Part shown: positions 26,871 to 35,095 of the stretch, piece after piece
Layout: each line of letters starts with the position of its first letter
How positions within the stretch are numbered: the first letter of the stretch is position 1
Assembly (NCBI GenBank): GCA_963668655.2
Contig: CAXXPQ010000003.1
Coordinates: 124,001 to 188,000 of the forward strand
Reading direction: 5' to 3'
From: G963668655 sp963668655
Lineage (GTDB): Bacteria; Myxococcota_A; SURF-8
DNA: 64,000 nt
Translations under genes and position numbers: made by a program
Notes under the pieces: generated by a model
The model's input: only the letters and a program-made list of their open reading frames with translations
Told to the model about the DNA's origin: nothing
The model's database searches: none

Positions 26871-28036
26871 CCAAGGAATACACGTTCGAGCCCCAGCGGG
26901 AGAAGGCGTCCGCCGTCCCGGCGGATCCGAAGCGGGCCAGACAGCCGCAATACGGGCGTTACCTGGAGGACTTCGAACCCGGCCAGGTCTTCGCCCACCC
27001 CCGGGGCTACACCTTCGATTTCGCAGGCGCACAGATCTTCGCGCGAACCTACATGCAGACCAATCCGCTGTACCTCAACCGGGAGGCCGCCCGGGCCGCC
27101 GGGTTCCGGGACGTGCCTGCAAGCCCGCAACAGGTCTTCAACGTCGCGTTATCGCTGGGCGTTCAGAACAACTCGGAAAAGGCCATGGCCAACCTGGGCT
27201 ACTACGACGCCCGCTTTATCCGGCCGGTCTATCCGGGCGACACGCTCAGGGCGCTTTCGCTCGTGCTGAACCGCAGGGAACGCGGCGAAAGCAAGCCGGG
27301 CATCGTCCACATGCGCACCCTGGCCCTGAACCAGAAGGAAGAAGCGGTTCTGCAATACGAACGCAAGATCATGATCCCCGAGCGGCCGCACGGGAGCATT
27401 TCACCGAAAGCCCCCGGTTCCCGTCCGGACTTTCCCGAGGTCTCTTCCGCCGTCTTTCTTCCGGAATTCGGCGAGATCCCCGCCCATGCCACGGGTTCCG
27501 GCACGTACTTCGAGGACTTCGCCCCCGGAGACATCCTCCTGCACAAAAACGGCCGTACGGTGAGCGACGAGCACATGGCCCAGACCTATCTTGTGGGCAA
27601 CACCCATCCCCTGCACTACGACGCCGTTTACGCCGGAGGGCTTTCGGGTGCGATGGGTGGCCGCCCGGTGGTGTACGGCGGGCTGGTCTTCGCTTGGCTG
27701 GAAGGACTGGCCAGCCGCGACGTAAGCGAGAACGCCTTTTTTGAACTCGGCTTCACGGAGGGCTATCACACCCAGCCTACCTTCTCCGGAGACACGCTCT
27801 ACGCCGTCACCCGCGTACTGGACGCAGAAAACGCTCCGGGAGATCTGAACCTCCGGGCGGGCGTTGTCACTCTTCAATTGATCGGCTTGAAAAACCTTTG
27901 CGGCGCGGACGCCCTGGAGCGATATGGAAAAGAGCTTTTCGAAAAGGAAAACGCCAAGCCGAAACAAGGCAAGCAAAAGATCGAGGCCAAGGTCTTCGAG
28001 ATCGAGCGGCGGCTGCTCGTGCGGAGGTCGCCGTGA
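26867..28036 (+). CDS. mch: Mesaconyl-CoA hydratase, double MaoC domain
   Basis: 389 residues from ATG 26867, overlapping the dehydrogenase stop. Two MaoC/hot-dog domains in tandem: the first at about 30-180 (GRYLEDFEPGQVFAHPRGYT), the second at about 210-360 (YFEDFAPGDILLHKNGRTV, then GNTHPLHYDAVYA). The hydratase adds water to mesaconyl-CoA to give beta-methylmalyl-CoA, the substrate of the lyase. The C-terminus is Lys/Glu-rich. The mutase start overlaps its stop (GTGA). An in-frame extension upstream lies inside the dehydrogenase gene and is not used. Confidence 0.85.
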   Translation: MTKEYTFEPQREKASAVPADPKRARQPQYGRYLEDFEPGQVFAHPRGYTFDFAGAQIFARTYMQTNPLYLNREAARAAGFRDVPASPQQVFNVALSLGVQNNSEKAMANLGYYDARFIRPVYPGDTLRALSLVLNRRERGESKPGIVHMRTLALNQKEEAVLQYERKIMIPERPHGSISPKAPGSRPDFPEVSSAVFLPEFGEIPAHATGSGTYFEDFAPGDILLHKNGRTVSDEHMAQTYLVGNTHPLHYDAVYAGGLSGAMGGRPVVYGGLVFAWLEGLASRDVSENAFFELGFTEGYHTQPTFSGDTLYAVTRVLDAENAPGDLNLRAGVVTLQLIGLKNLCGADALERYGKELFEKENAKPKQGKQKIEAKVFEIERRLLVRRSP

Positions 28037-30048
28037 GCGCCTCCGATAAACGCCCGGAACGCGACCGTCCCTGGCTGATGCGCACCTACTCCGGGCACAC
28101 CTCCGCCGCCGCCTCCAACGAACTATACCGGAAAAACATGGAAAAGGGCCAGACGGGACTCTCGGTGGCCTTCGATCTGCCCACCCAGACGGGTTACGAC
28201 GCCGATCATCCCCTGGCCAAGGGCGAAGTGGGCAAGGTGGGCGTTCCCATCGCGCACATCGGCGACATGGACACGCTGTTCAAGGACATTCCTCTTGACC
28301 GGATGAACACGTCCATGACCATCAACGCCACGGCCCCCTGGCTTCTTGCGCTGTACGTGGCCCTGGCGGAACGGCGGGGCGTCGATCCCGCTCTTCTGCA
28401 CGGCACGACGCAAAACGACATCGTGAAAGAGTATCTCTCGCGCGGAACCTACATCTTTCCGCCCGAGCCGTCCATGAAACTCACCGTGGACACCATCGCC
28501 TTCGCCGTGAAGCACCTGCCGAAGTGGAACCCGATCAACGTGTGCAGCTACCACCTCCAGGAGGCCGGAGCCACGCCCGAACAGGAACTGGCCTACGCCC
28601 TGGGCGCGGCGCAGACCGTGGTGGACGCCGTACGCGACTCGGGACAGATCACGGCGGACGAACTGCCGAAGGTCTTCGAGAGAATCTCGTTCTTTCTGAA
28701 TTCCGGCATCCGCTTCGTGGAGGAAATCGGCAAGGTGCGCGCCTTTTCCGAACTCTGGGGCCATATCGGCCGCAAGCGTTACAAGATCGAGGATCCGGCC
28801 ATGACCCGCTTCCGCTACGGCGTGCAGGTCAACTCCCTGGGCCTGACCGAGAGCCAGCCGGAAAACAACGTCCAACGCATCGTCCTGGAAATGCTGGCCG
28901 TGACGCTTTCGAAAAACGCCCGCGCCCGGGCCATTCAGCTTCCCGCCTGGAACGAGGCCCTGGGCCTTCCCCGCGCCTGGGACCAGCAATGGGCGCTGCG
29001 CATGCAACAGGTGCTGGCCTACGAAACGGACCTCCTGGAGTACGCAGACATCCTTGACGGTTCGCCGGTGATCGAGGCGAAGGTCCGCGATCTGAAGGAC
29101 CGGGCCGTGGCGGAACTGGAGCGCGTCAAGCTCGAAGGCGGCATGCTGAAGGCCGTGGAAAGCGGTTATGTCAAGCGCAGGCTGGTGCAGAGCCAGGCCG
29201 AGCGCCTGCGGGCCATCGAACGCGGGGACGTGAAGGTGGTGGGCGTCAACTGTTTTACGGAAAGCGAGCCTTCTCTGCTGGCTCACGGCGAGGGCGGCGA
29301 TATCCTGAAGGCCGATCCCGAGGCGCACGCGCGCCAGGTGGAAAGCTTGCGAGTGCATCGCGAAACCCGGGACGCCCGGGAGGTCGTGGCGGCGCTCGAT
29401 CAGTTGAAACTTGCGGCCCAAAACGAAGAAAACATTCTGCCCGCCTCCATCCGCGCGGCCCACGCGGGCGTCACCACCGGCGAGTGGGCCCGGGTAATGC
29501 GAGGCGTCTATGGCGAATACCGCGCGCCCACGGGGGTAAACGTCGGCGCACGTTCTTCCGGCGATCCGGCGAAGATCGCCACGCTGAGGCAGCGTGTCCG
29601 GGAAACGTCGGAGGCGATCGGCCGTCCCCTGCGCATGCTGGTGGGAAAGCCCGGCCTGGACGGACATTCCAACGGCGCGGAGCAGGTAGCCGTCAAGGCG
29701 CGGGATATCGGCATCGAAGTGGTGTACGAGGGTATTCGCCTGACGCCCCGGCAGATCGCCGTGGCCGCGCTGGAGGAGGGCGTGCATGTCATCGGCCTTT
29801 CCGTGCTGTCCGGCAGCCACCTGGAACTGACGAAGGATCTCGTGCGTGAACTGGCGGAGACGGAAACTCAGGAAACACCCTTCGTCATCGGAGGCATCAT
29901 CCCCGTGGAGGACGAAACGCGGCTGAGAGAACTCGGCGTGTCGGAAGTCTTCACGCCGAAGGACACGGAACTGAACGAGGTCATGGCCCGGGTGGTGGAT
30001 ATCGTCCGCCGTCAACACGGCCTGGAGACACTGGGGGGACTGACCTGA
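28033..30048 (+). CDS. ecm: Ethylmalonyl-CoA mutase, B12-dependent
   Basis: 671 residues from GTG 28033. An N-terminal TIM-barrel mutase domain carries GTTQNDIVKEYLSRGTYIF, the Ecm version of a segment that reads differently in methylmalonyl-CoA mutase. The C-terminal cobalamin domain has the base-on ligand motif DGHSNG (D543, H545, G548), LSVLSGSH and the IGGIIP glycine loop. It rearranges ethylmalonyl-CoA to methylsuccinyl-CoA. Both domains are in one chain, as in known Ecm. The stop overlaps the MeaB start by one base (TGATG). The frame runs on upstream inside the hydratase gene without meaning. Confidence 0.9.
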   Translation: MSASDKRPERDRPWLMRTYSGHTSAAASNELYRKNMEKGQTGLSVAFDLPTQTGYDADHPLAKGEVGKVGVPIAHIGDMDTLFKDIPLDRMNTSMTINATAPWLLALYVALAERRGVDPALLHGTTQNDIVKEYLSRGTYIFPPEPSMKLTVDTIAFAVKHLPKWNPINVCSYHLQEAGATPEQELAYALGAAQTVVDAVRDSGQITADELPKVFERISFFLNSGIRFVEEIGKVRAFSELWGHIGRKRYKIEDPAMTRFRYGVQVNSLGLTESQPENNVQRIVLEMLAVTLSKNARARAIQLPAWNEALGLPRAWDQQWALRMQQVLAYETDLLEYADILDGSPVIEAKVRDLKDRAVAELERVKLEGGMLKAVESGYVKRRLVQSQAERLRAIERGDVKVVGVNCFTESEPSLLAHGEGGDILKADPEAHARQVESLRVHRETRDAREVVAALDQLKLAAQNEENILPASIRAAHAGVTTGEWARVMRGVYGEYRAPTGVNVGARSSGDPAKIATLRQRVRETSEAIGRPLRMLVGKPGLDGHSNGAEQVAVKARDIGIEVVYEGIRLTPRQIAVAALEEGVHVIGLSVLSGSHLELTKDLVRELAETETQETPFVIGGIIPVEDETRLRELGVSEVFTPKDTELNEVMARVVDIVRRQHGLETLGGLT

Positions 30049-31028
30049 TGGACTGGCGGAATTTCGAGGACGAACGGGTTTACCGGGCCATCGCCCAAGG
30101 AAAGCGTCCGGCCGTGGCCGCCGCGTTGAATCTGATCGACGACCGCCGCCCGGAAAGCCGCCGGGACGTGGAAAAGCTTTTCGCCGCGCTGGACGCCTAC
30201 GAGAACCCGCGCCGAAGCCACGTGGTGGGCGTCACCGGACCGCCCGGAACCGGGAAGTCCTCCCTGGCCTCGGCCCTGGCGGAGTGCTGGCTCGGCGAGG
30301 GACTTCGCGTGGGCATCCTCGCCATCGATCCGTCCAGTCCCTTTTCCGGCGGTGCGCTTCTGGGCGACCGGCTACGCATGACCCGCTCCGATCCGGACGA
30401 AAGGCTGTTCATCCGCTCGCTGTCTTCCCGTGGGGAAAAGGGCGGCCTGACGCCCAACGCTTGGCTCATGAGCCGCGTGCTCCTGTCGGGCTTCGATCGG
30501 GTCGTCATCGAGACCGTGGGCGTGGGTCAGAGCGAAATCGACATCGCCCACGTGGCCGACAGCACCTGCCTGGTGATTCAGCCGGGCAGCGGCGACACCA
30601 TCCAGTTCCTCAAGGCGGGCATCATGGAAATCCCGGACATCCTGGCGGTGAACAAGGCCGACCTGGGCCAGATGGCCCGCACCACGGCCGAGGAACTTCG
30701 CCTGGCCCTTCCCGAGATTCGGGATGAGAACGCCTGGAAGATCCCGGTGGAAACCGTCAGCGCCGCCCACCACAAGGGAATTGAGCGACTGGCCGCCGCC
30801 GTGCAAGCGCACTTCGAGTGGCTGGATACGGGAAACCGGCTGGAGGATCGGCGCCGACAGGCGGAAGCCCGCTGGGGCGTCAAGCGTCTCCGGGAACGCT
30901 TCGGCGAATACGGCCTGGAAAAAGGCGGCGGAGAGGACGGCATGCGCGAACGCTGGATGGCCACTTCCGGCTCGCCCTTCGAAAAACTGGAACGATTCGG
31001 AGAAACCATCGAACAATCCCTGAAATAG
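30048..31028 (+). CDS. meaB: MeaB/ArgK-type GTPase, mutase chaperone
   Basis: 326 residues. G1 motif GPPGTGKSS (64-72), the switch region IETVGVGQSEIDI and NKAD (G4) are in place. MeaB-type GTPases gate cofactor loading and protect B12 mutases; the gene sits directly after the ethylmalonyl-CoA mutase gene with a one-base overlap, pointing to that partner. The C-terminal third is helical and charged (dimerisation arm). It is followed by the ccr gene after 26 bases. Confidence 0.92.
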   Translation: MDWRNFEDERVYRAIAQGKRPAVAAALNLIDDRRPESRRDVEKLFAALDAYENPRRSHVVGVTGPPGTGKSSLASALAECWLGEGLRVGILAIDPSSPFSGGALLGDRLRMTRSDPDERLFIRSLSSRGEKGGLTPNAWLMSRVLLSGFDRVVIETVGVGQSEIDIAHVADSTCLVIQPGSGDTIQFLKAGIMEIPDILAVNKADLGQMARTTAEELRLALPEIRDENAWKIPVETVSAAHHKGIERLAAAVQAHFEWLDTGNRLEDRRRQAEARWGVKRLRERFGEYGLEKGGGEDGMRERWMATSGSPFEKLERFGETIEQSLK

Positions 31029-31054
31029 GGAATCCCCTTCACGACGAGGTGAAC

Positions 31055-32830
31055 ATGGCCGCGGAAATCTATGACATCGGCTCCTTGCCCCCCTTGGGAG
31101 AAATCCCCGAAAAAATGTACGCCTGGACCATTCGCCGGGAGCGCTTCGGCGAACCCTCAAGCGCCTTTCAACTGGAGAAGATCGACGTTCCGGAAATCGG
31201 CGACGACGAGGTTCTGGTGTACGTCATGGCGGCGGGCGTCAACTACAACAACGTCTGGGCAGCGCTGGGCACCCCGGTGGACGTGATCTCCGCCCGTCAG
31301 AAGGCCGGGGAGACGGAAGACTTCCACATCGGCGGCTCGGATGCCTCCGGCATCGTCTACAAGGTCGGGCGAAAGGTCCGAAACGTCCACGTGGGAGACG
31401 AGGTGGTCATTCACTGCGGCACCTGGGACAGCCAGTGCCCCACGGTCCTTCGGGGCGACGATCCCATGTATTCGCCCACCTTCCGCATATGGGGCTACGA
31501 GACGAACTACGGAAGCTTCGCCCAGTTCACCCGAGTCAAGTCCTTCCAGGTGCTGCCCAAGCCGGAACACCTGTCCTGGGAGGAAGCCTCGGCCTACATG
31601 CTCGTAGGAGCCACGGCCTATCGCATGCTGGTGGGTTGGGGCGACAAGAGCCTGCGCAAGGACGACGTGGCGCTCATCTGGGGCGGAGCCGGCGGGCTCG
31701 GATCCATGGCCATTCAGATCGCCCGGGCGCGGGGAGCGATTCCCGTGGCCGTGGTCTCCAACGACGACAAGTTCGACTACTGCCGCTCGCTCGGGGCCAA
31801 GGGCTGCATCAACCGCAAGGATTTCGACCACTGGGGCATGCTGCCGCACTGGAAGGACACGGTGGGTTACGCCAACTGGCTGAAGGGTGTGCGCAAGTTC
31901 GGCAAGGCGCTCTGGGACGTGCTCGGCGAGAAGCGCAACCCCCGGCTGGTCTTCGAGCATCCGGGCGAAAGTACCATCCCCACCTCGATCTTCGTCTGCG
32001 AGACGGGCGGCAGCGTGGTGATCTGCGCGGGCACCACCGGCTACAACGCCACCGTAGACCTCCGTTACCTCTGGATGCGGCAGAAGACTTTACAGGGTTC
32101 TCATTTCGCCAACGCCGAGCAGGCGCAGGGCTTCAATCAACTGGTTATCGAAGGTCTTGTGGACCCTTGCCTGTCCCGGGCGTTCACGTTCGAGGATCTT
32201 CCCACCGCGCACCAGTTGATGCACGAAAACCGCCATCCCCACGGCAACATGGCCGTTCTGGTCGGCGCTTCGGAGTTCGGCCTGGGTCGCCTGAAGGAAA
32301 AACCGCAGGTCGCCTTCCCCGCCGCACCCACCCGCGACGAATACGGCGCATGGGTCGGCGCGAACGCCCAGACCGCTCCGGCGTTCATCACCGAGTCCCT
32401 GGACGCCGCTCCCGCGTTCGTCGAGGACAACGCCCGAGTGGCCGATTACGTCAACGACGGCCTGATTACCTGCACTCTAGATACGCCGGTGGAGAAAATG
32501 GCTCGCCTGATGTTACAGCACCGCATCCACGCTTTGGTTGTAATGGACGCCTCGAACAAACCCGTGGGCGTGGTTTCCCAGTTCGACCTTGTGCTTGCCC
32601 GGCAGGGACGCTCGCCGGAGGACACGAAGAAACTCACGGCCGGCCTGGTCATGAACCCCGGCTGCGTGACCTGCGACTTGCAGACGCCGCTGAGCGAAGC
32701 CATCACCACCATGACCCGGCAGCGGATTCACCGGCTTGTGGTGGTGGATCGCTCCCAGCCGAACGAACCGCCCGTGGGTGTTCTGGCCATGACGGACATC
32801 ATTCGTAAGACGCTGGACATGCCGGGATAG
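31055..32830 (+). CDS. ccr: Crotonyl-CoA carboxylase/reductase fused to a CBS pair
   Basis: 591 residues from ATG 31055. Residues 20-440 are a medium-chain dehydrogenase of the Ccr type: GVNYNNVWAALG (61-72), WGYETNYGSF (146-155), the NADPH loop WGGAGGLGSM (209-218) and GSHFAN (348-353), which hold the residues shown in characterised Ccr to bind CO2 (equivalents of Asn, Glu and His). It reduces crotonyl-CoA with NADPH while fixing CO2, giving ethylmalonyl-CoA. Unlike characterised Ccr (about 430-450 residues), a C-terminal pair of CBS domains follows (about 455-590, MARLMLQHRIHALVVMD and ITTMTRQRIHRLVVVD), likely binding an adenine nucleotide. Last gene of the operon. Confidence 0.9.
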   Translation: MAAEIYDIGSLPPLGEIPEKMYAWTIRRERFGEPSSAFQLEKIDVPEIGDDEVLVYVMAAGVNYNNVWAALGTPVDVISARQKAGETEDFHIGGSDASGIVYKVGRKVRNVHVGDEVVIHCGTWDSQCPTVLRGDDPMYSPTFRIWGYETNYGSFAQFTRVKSFQVLPKPEHLSWEEASAYMLVGATAYRMLVGWGDKSLRKDDVALIWGGAGGLGSMAIQIARARGAIPVAVVSNDDKFDYCRSLGAKGCINRKDFDHWGMLPHWKDTVGYANWLKGVRKFGKALWDVLGEKRNPRLVFEHPGESTIPTSIFVCETGGSVVICAGTTGYNATVDLRYLWMRQKTLQGSHFANAEQAQGFNQLVIEGLVDPCLSRAFTFEDLPTAHQLMHENRHPHGNMAVLVGASEFGLGRLKEKPQVAFPAAPTRDEYGAWVGANAQTAPAFITESLDAAPAFVEDNARVADYVNDGLITCTLDTPVEKMARLMLQHRIHALVVMDASNKPVGVVSQFDLVLARQGRSPEDTKKLTAGLVMNPGCVTCDLQTPLSEAITTMTRQRIHRLVVVDRSQPNEPPVGVLAMTDIIRKTLDMPG

Positions 32831-32842
32831 TCGCGGCCCGTT

Positions 32843-33385
32843 TCAGAGTTCCCCGCCGAACCAGAGCGCGATTTCGTCGGCGGCTTCCTCCGCGCTGCCG
32901 GAGGCGTGAATCAGGTTGTGGATGGAACGCTTCTCCGCGTTGGCGATCTCCGGAGAATCCGTGCTGAAATCGCCCCGGATGGTTCCGGGTGCAGAGGCGT
33001 TCGGGAAGGTGTGGCCCACCATTTTGCGCACCTGCTCCACCGCCCGGTTTCCCGAAAGAACGGCAGCCGCCACCGGCCCTTCCGTCATGTAGGCGGCCAG
33101 CCAGCTTTTGACGATGCACCCGATGGCCGCGGGCTCGGCGGTTCCCAGAAGATCGCGGGCGTCCAGCCCCTCGCGCTCGTAGGCTTCCTTCGTCTTCAGG
33201 CCTACGCTCTCCAGCCACGCCTGGCTGGAGGGATAGTGCCTCTCGATACGTTCCACGTCGGCCTGAATCAAACGCAGGGCGACGATCTCCAGCCCGGCGC
33301 GTTCGAAGCGGGAAAGGATCTCGCCCACCAGACCGCGCCGCACACCGTCCGGCTTCACGAGAATCAAGGTGCGTTCCATCGCCAT
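32843..33385 (-). CDS. Nucleoside diphosphate kinase, long form
   Basis: 180 residues from ATG 33385 (RBS AAGGGG). The N-terminus MERTLILVKPDGVRRGLVGEI is typical NDK, and the active-site region reads NLIHASGS with the His kept, instead of the usual NxxHGSD. An insert of roughly 35-40 residues (about 55-100, including YPSSQAWLESVGLKTKEAYE) makes it longer than standard NDK and resembles the long archaeal-type forms. It should move the gamma-phosphate between NTPs and NDPs. It follows a standard NDK gene, from which it is separated by a terminator-like hairpin. Convergent with ccr. Confidence 0.85.
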   Translation of the reverse strand: MAMERTLILVKPDGVRRGLVGEILSRFERAGLEIVALRLIQADVERIERHYPSSQAWLESVGLKTKEAYEREGLDARDLLGTAEPAAIGCIVKSWLAAYMTEGPVAAAVLSGNRAVEQVRKMVGHTFPNASAPGTIRGDFSTDSPEIANAEKRSIHNLIHASGSAEEAADEIALWFGGEL

Positions 33386-33407
33386 AATCGTTCCCCTTAT
33401 AATAGAA

Positions 33408-33433
33408 ATCCCCGGCGCGTGTACGCCGGGGAT
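33408..33433 (-). terminator. Hairpin between the two ndk genes
   Basis: Perfect 10-base stem ATCCCCGGCG/CGCCGGGGAT with a 6-base loop, followed on the minus strand by TTTCTATTATAA. It should end the upstream ndk transcript; the AT-rich tail also supplies a -10-like TATTAT for the downstream gene. Confidence 0.7.
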
Positions 33434-33455
33434 CGGGATGGATGAATCGATCCGC

Positions 33456-33884
33456 CTATTTCCGGCCCGGCTTGACGAACTCGAAGGCGTTGAAGAAATA
33501 GGCAATCTCCGTGGCGGCCGTCTCCGGCGCGTCGGATCCGTGGCAGGCGTTGGCCTCGATATCCGTGCCGTATTTGCCGCGAATGGTGCTCTTGGGCGCT
33601 TTCGTGGAATCGGTGGGGCCCATCAGCTTGCGATAGCGCTCGATGGCGTCGTCGCCTTCCAGCACGGAAATCACCACGGGACCGGAGGTGATGTATTTCA
33701 GCAGGCTTTTGAAAAAAGGACGTTTTTTGTGAACGGCGTAGAAGCCGGAGGCCTGTTCTTTGGTCAGATGGACCAATTTCATGGCCACGATTCTCAGTCC
33801 GGCCTTTTCGATCATTCCCAGAATGTTTCCTGCGTTACCGGCGTCCACGGCGTCCGGCTTGACAATCGACAACGTACGTTCCAT
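33456..33884 (-). CDS. ndk: Nucleoside diphosphate kinase, standard form
   Basis: 142 residues, normal bacterial NDK length. It begins MERTLSIVKPDAV and carries the canonical phosphohistidine motif NACHGSD near residue 115, with YITSGPVV and TIRGKYGTD in place. It interconverts NTPs and NDPs in the cytoplasm. A second, longer NDK lies immediately downstream on the same strand, so this organism has two distinct enzymes. Confidence 0.95.
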   Translation of the reverse strand: MERTLSIVKPDAVDAGNAGNILGMIEKAGLRIVAMKLVHLTKEQASGFYAVHKKRPFFKSLLKYITSGPVVISVLEGDDAIERYRKLMGPTDSTKAPKSTIRGKYGTDIEANACHGSDAPETAATEIAYFFNAFEFVKPGRK

Positions 33885-33986
33885 GTCTTTTCTCCTGGTT
33901 CGAATTGGGTTTCCTCAACCGTAAAACGCCAGCGTTTATAGCTCAATTCCAATTTGGCGGCAAGCAATTCCCCGTTTTCCCCGCCA

Positions 33987-35051
33987 TTATTTTCCCCGGG
34001 CCTTCTCCATTTTCTTGACCACCTTGTGAACCAGCCCGGGGATCTTGTAAAAAACGCCGTCGATGCCCTTGGCCGTTTTCTCGTAATCCCGTCCCAAGAC
34101 CTTCGCATCGCCGGTACGGATAATCTTCATGGTCAACGTAATATTCCGGCCGATTTTCGCCAGCGAAATCGAGCCCAGAAGTTCCGATTTCATCACTTTG
34201 CTCAGATCCACGTAGCAGCTTTCATCGTCGCAGCCCAGAAGCTGTTTCTGTTCCTCCGCGCCGAGCATGGCCGCCAGGTCCGATTGGGAAAAGACGTCGT
34301 ATCCATCGTAATCGTTCAACTCGGAAACGACGACTTCGTAAACGGCATCGTATTCCTCCGGAGTGAAGTCCGCCGTCCGCTTCGGAGAAACCACCACGAT
34401 GCGCACACTCACCCGCGCTTGGCCTTTTTCCCGTTGGAAAGCCTTGTCCGATGGTGGAGTCGCCCCTTGCACCGAGCGTTCCTTTTTCTTTTTAAAGGGT
34501 GAATCCGGAAGGGATTTTTCCGGGGCGGCGAAGCCCGCATCCAGTTCATGGGGGCGACCCAGCAAAGACTTGGCCCACTTCTTCGCATGGGGTTTTTCAC
34601 GGAACTCTCCGATTTTCACATTGAAAGTCCGTTTTCTTTTCACAGCCTTCGAAGCCGGGTGATAGACCTCGAAGCGAATCACCAGGTTTTTCTTTCCCAC
34701 GATCCGCGCCGTTCCAAAAACCAGCAGATCGTAGGCCAAGCCATAGTCCGAAAGGATTTTTGCGATTTTGGCTCCGTCCCGTTCGGCCTCTTTCAGTTTT
34801 GCCGATGCCTCGTTTCCCTTTTCCTTTTTAAGATCGACAAGCCCGTGAACCTTGAAAGGCCCGGCCTTCTGCATGCGCTTCAATAAAAGCGCGTCGATGG
34901 GCGCGGTGTAAGCGTTGGTCACGCCCTTTTCCACCTTCAAGGGAAGTACGAGCACTCGTCCCGCGTCATCCCCGGCCCAGGCCGGATCGTGCAGCAGGCA
35001 AAACAGCACGAAAAGAAGGATTCCTTTTCCCACGCCGGTGATCGTTCGCAT
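33987..35051 (-). CDS. Secreted protein of unknown function
   Basis: 354 residues from ATG 35051, with a Sec signal peptide (hydrophobic core ILLFVLFCLLHDP, cleavage after AWA at about 26). An N-terminal domain resembles the beta-alpha start of TolB/CsgG-like periplasmic proteins (GRVLVLPLKVEKGV). A basic linker (about 215-245) joins a C-terminal domain containing LGCDDESCYVDLSKVMKSELLGSIS, a segment seen in many myxobacterial exported proteins that sense or report on envelope state. No catalytic motif. It follows the HD-GYP-like gene by 44 bases and may be cotranscribed with it. Confidence 0.6.
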   Translation of the reverse strand: MRTITGVGKGILLFVLFCLLHDPAWAGDDAGRVLVLPLKVEKGVTNAYTAPIDALLLKRMQKAGPFKVHGLVDLKKEKGNEASAKLKEAERDGAKIAKILSDYGLAYDLLVFGTARIVGKKNLVIRFEVYHPASKAVKRKRTFNVKIGEFREKPHAKKWAKSLLGRPHELDAGFAAPEKSLPDSPFKKKKERSVQGATPPSDKAFQREKGQARVSVRIVVVSPKRTADFTPEEYDAVYEVVVSELNDYDGYDVFSQSDLAAMLGAEEQKQLLGCDDESCYVDLSKVMKSELLGSISLAKIGRNITLTMKIIRTGDAKVLGRDYEKTAKGIDGVFYKIPGLVHKVVKKMEKARGK

Positions 35052-35095
35052 TTCTATTCCTCCCGTGACGCCGACCTGTCCGCGCCGCCTGTCCG

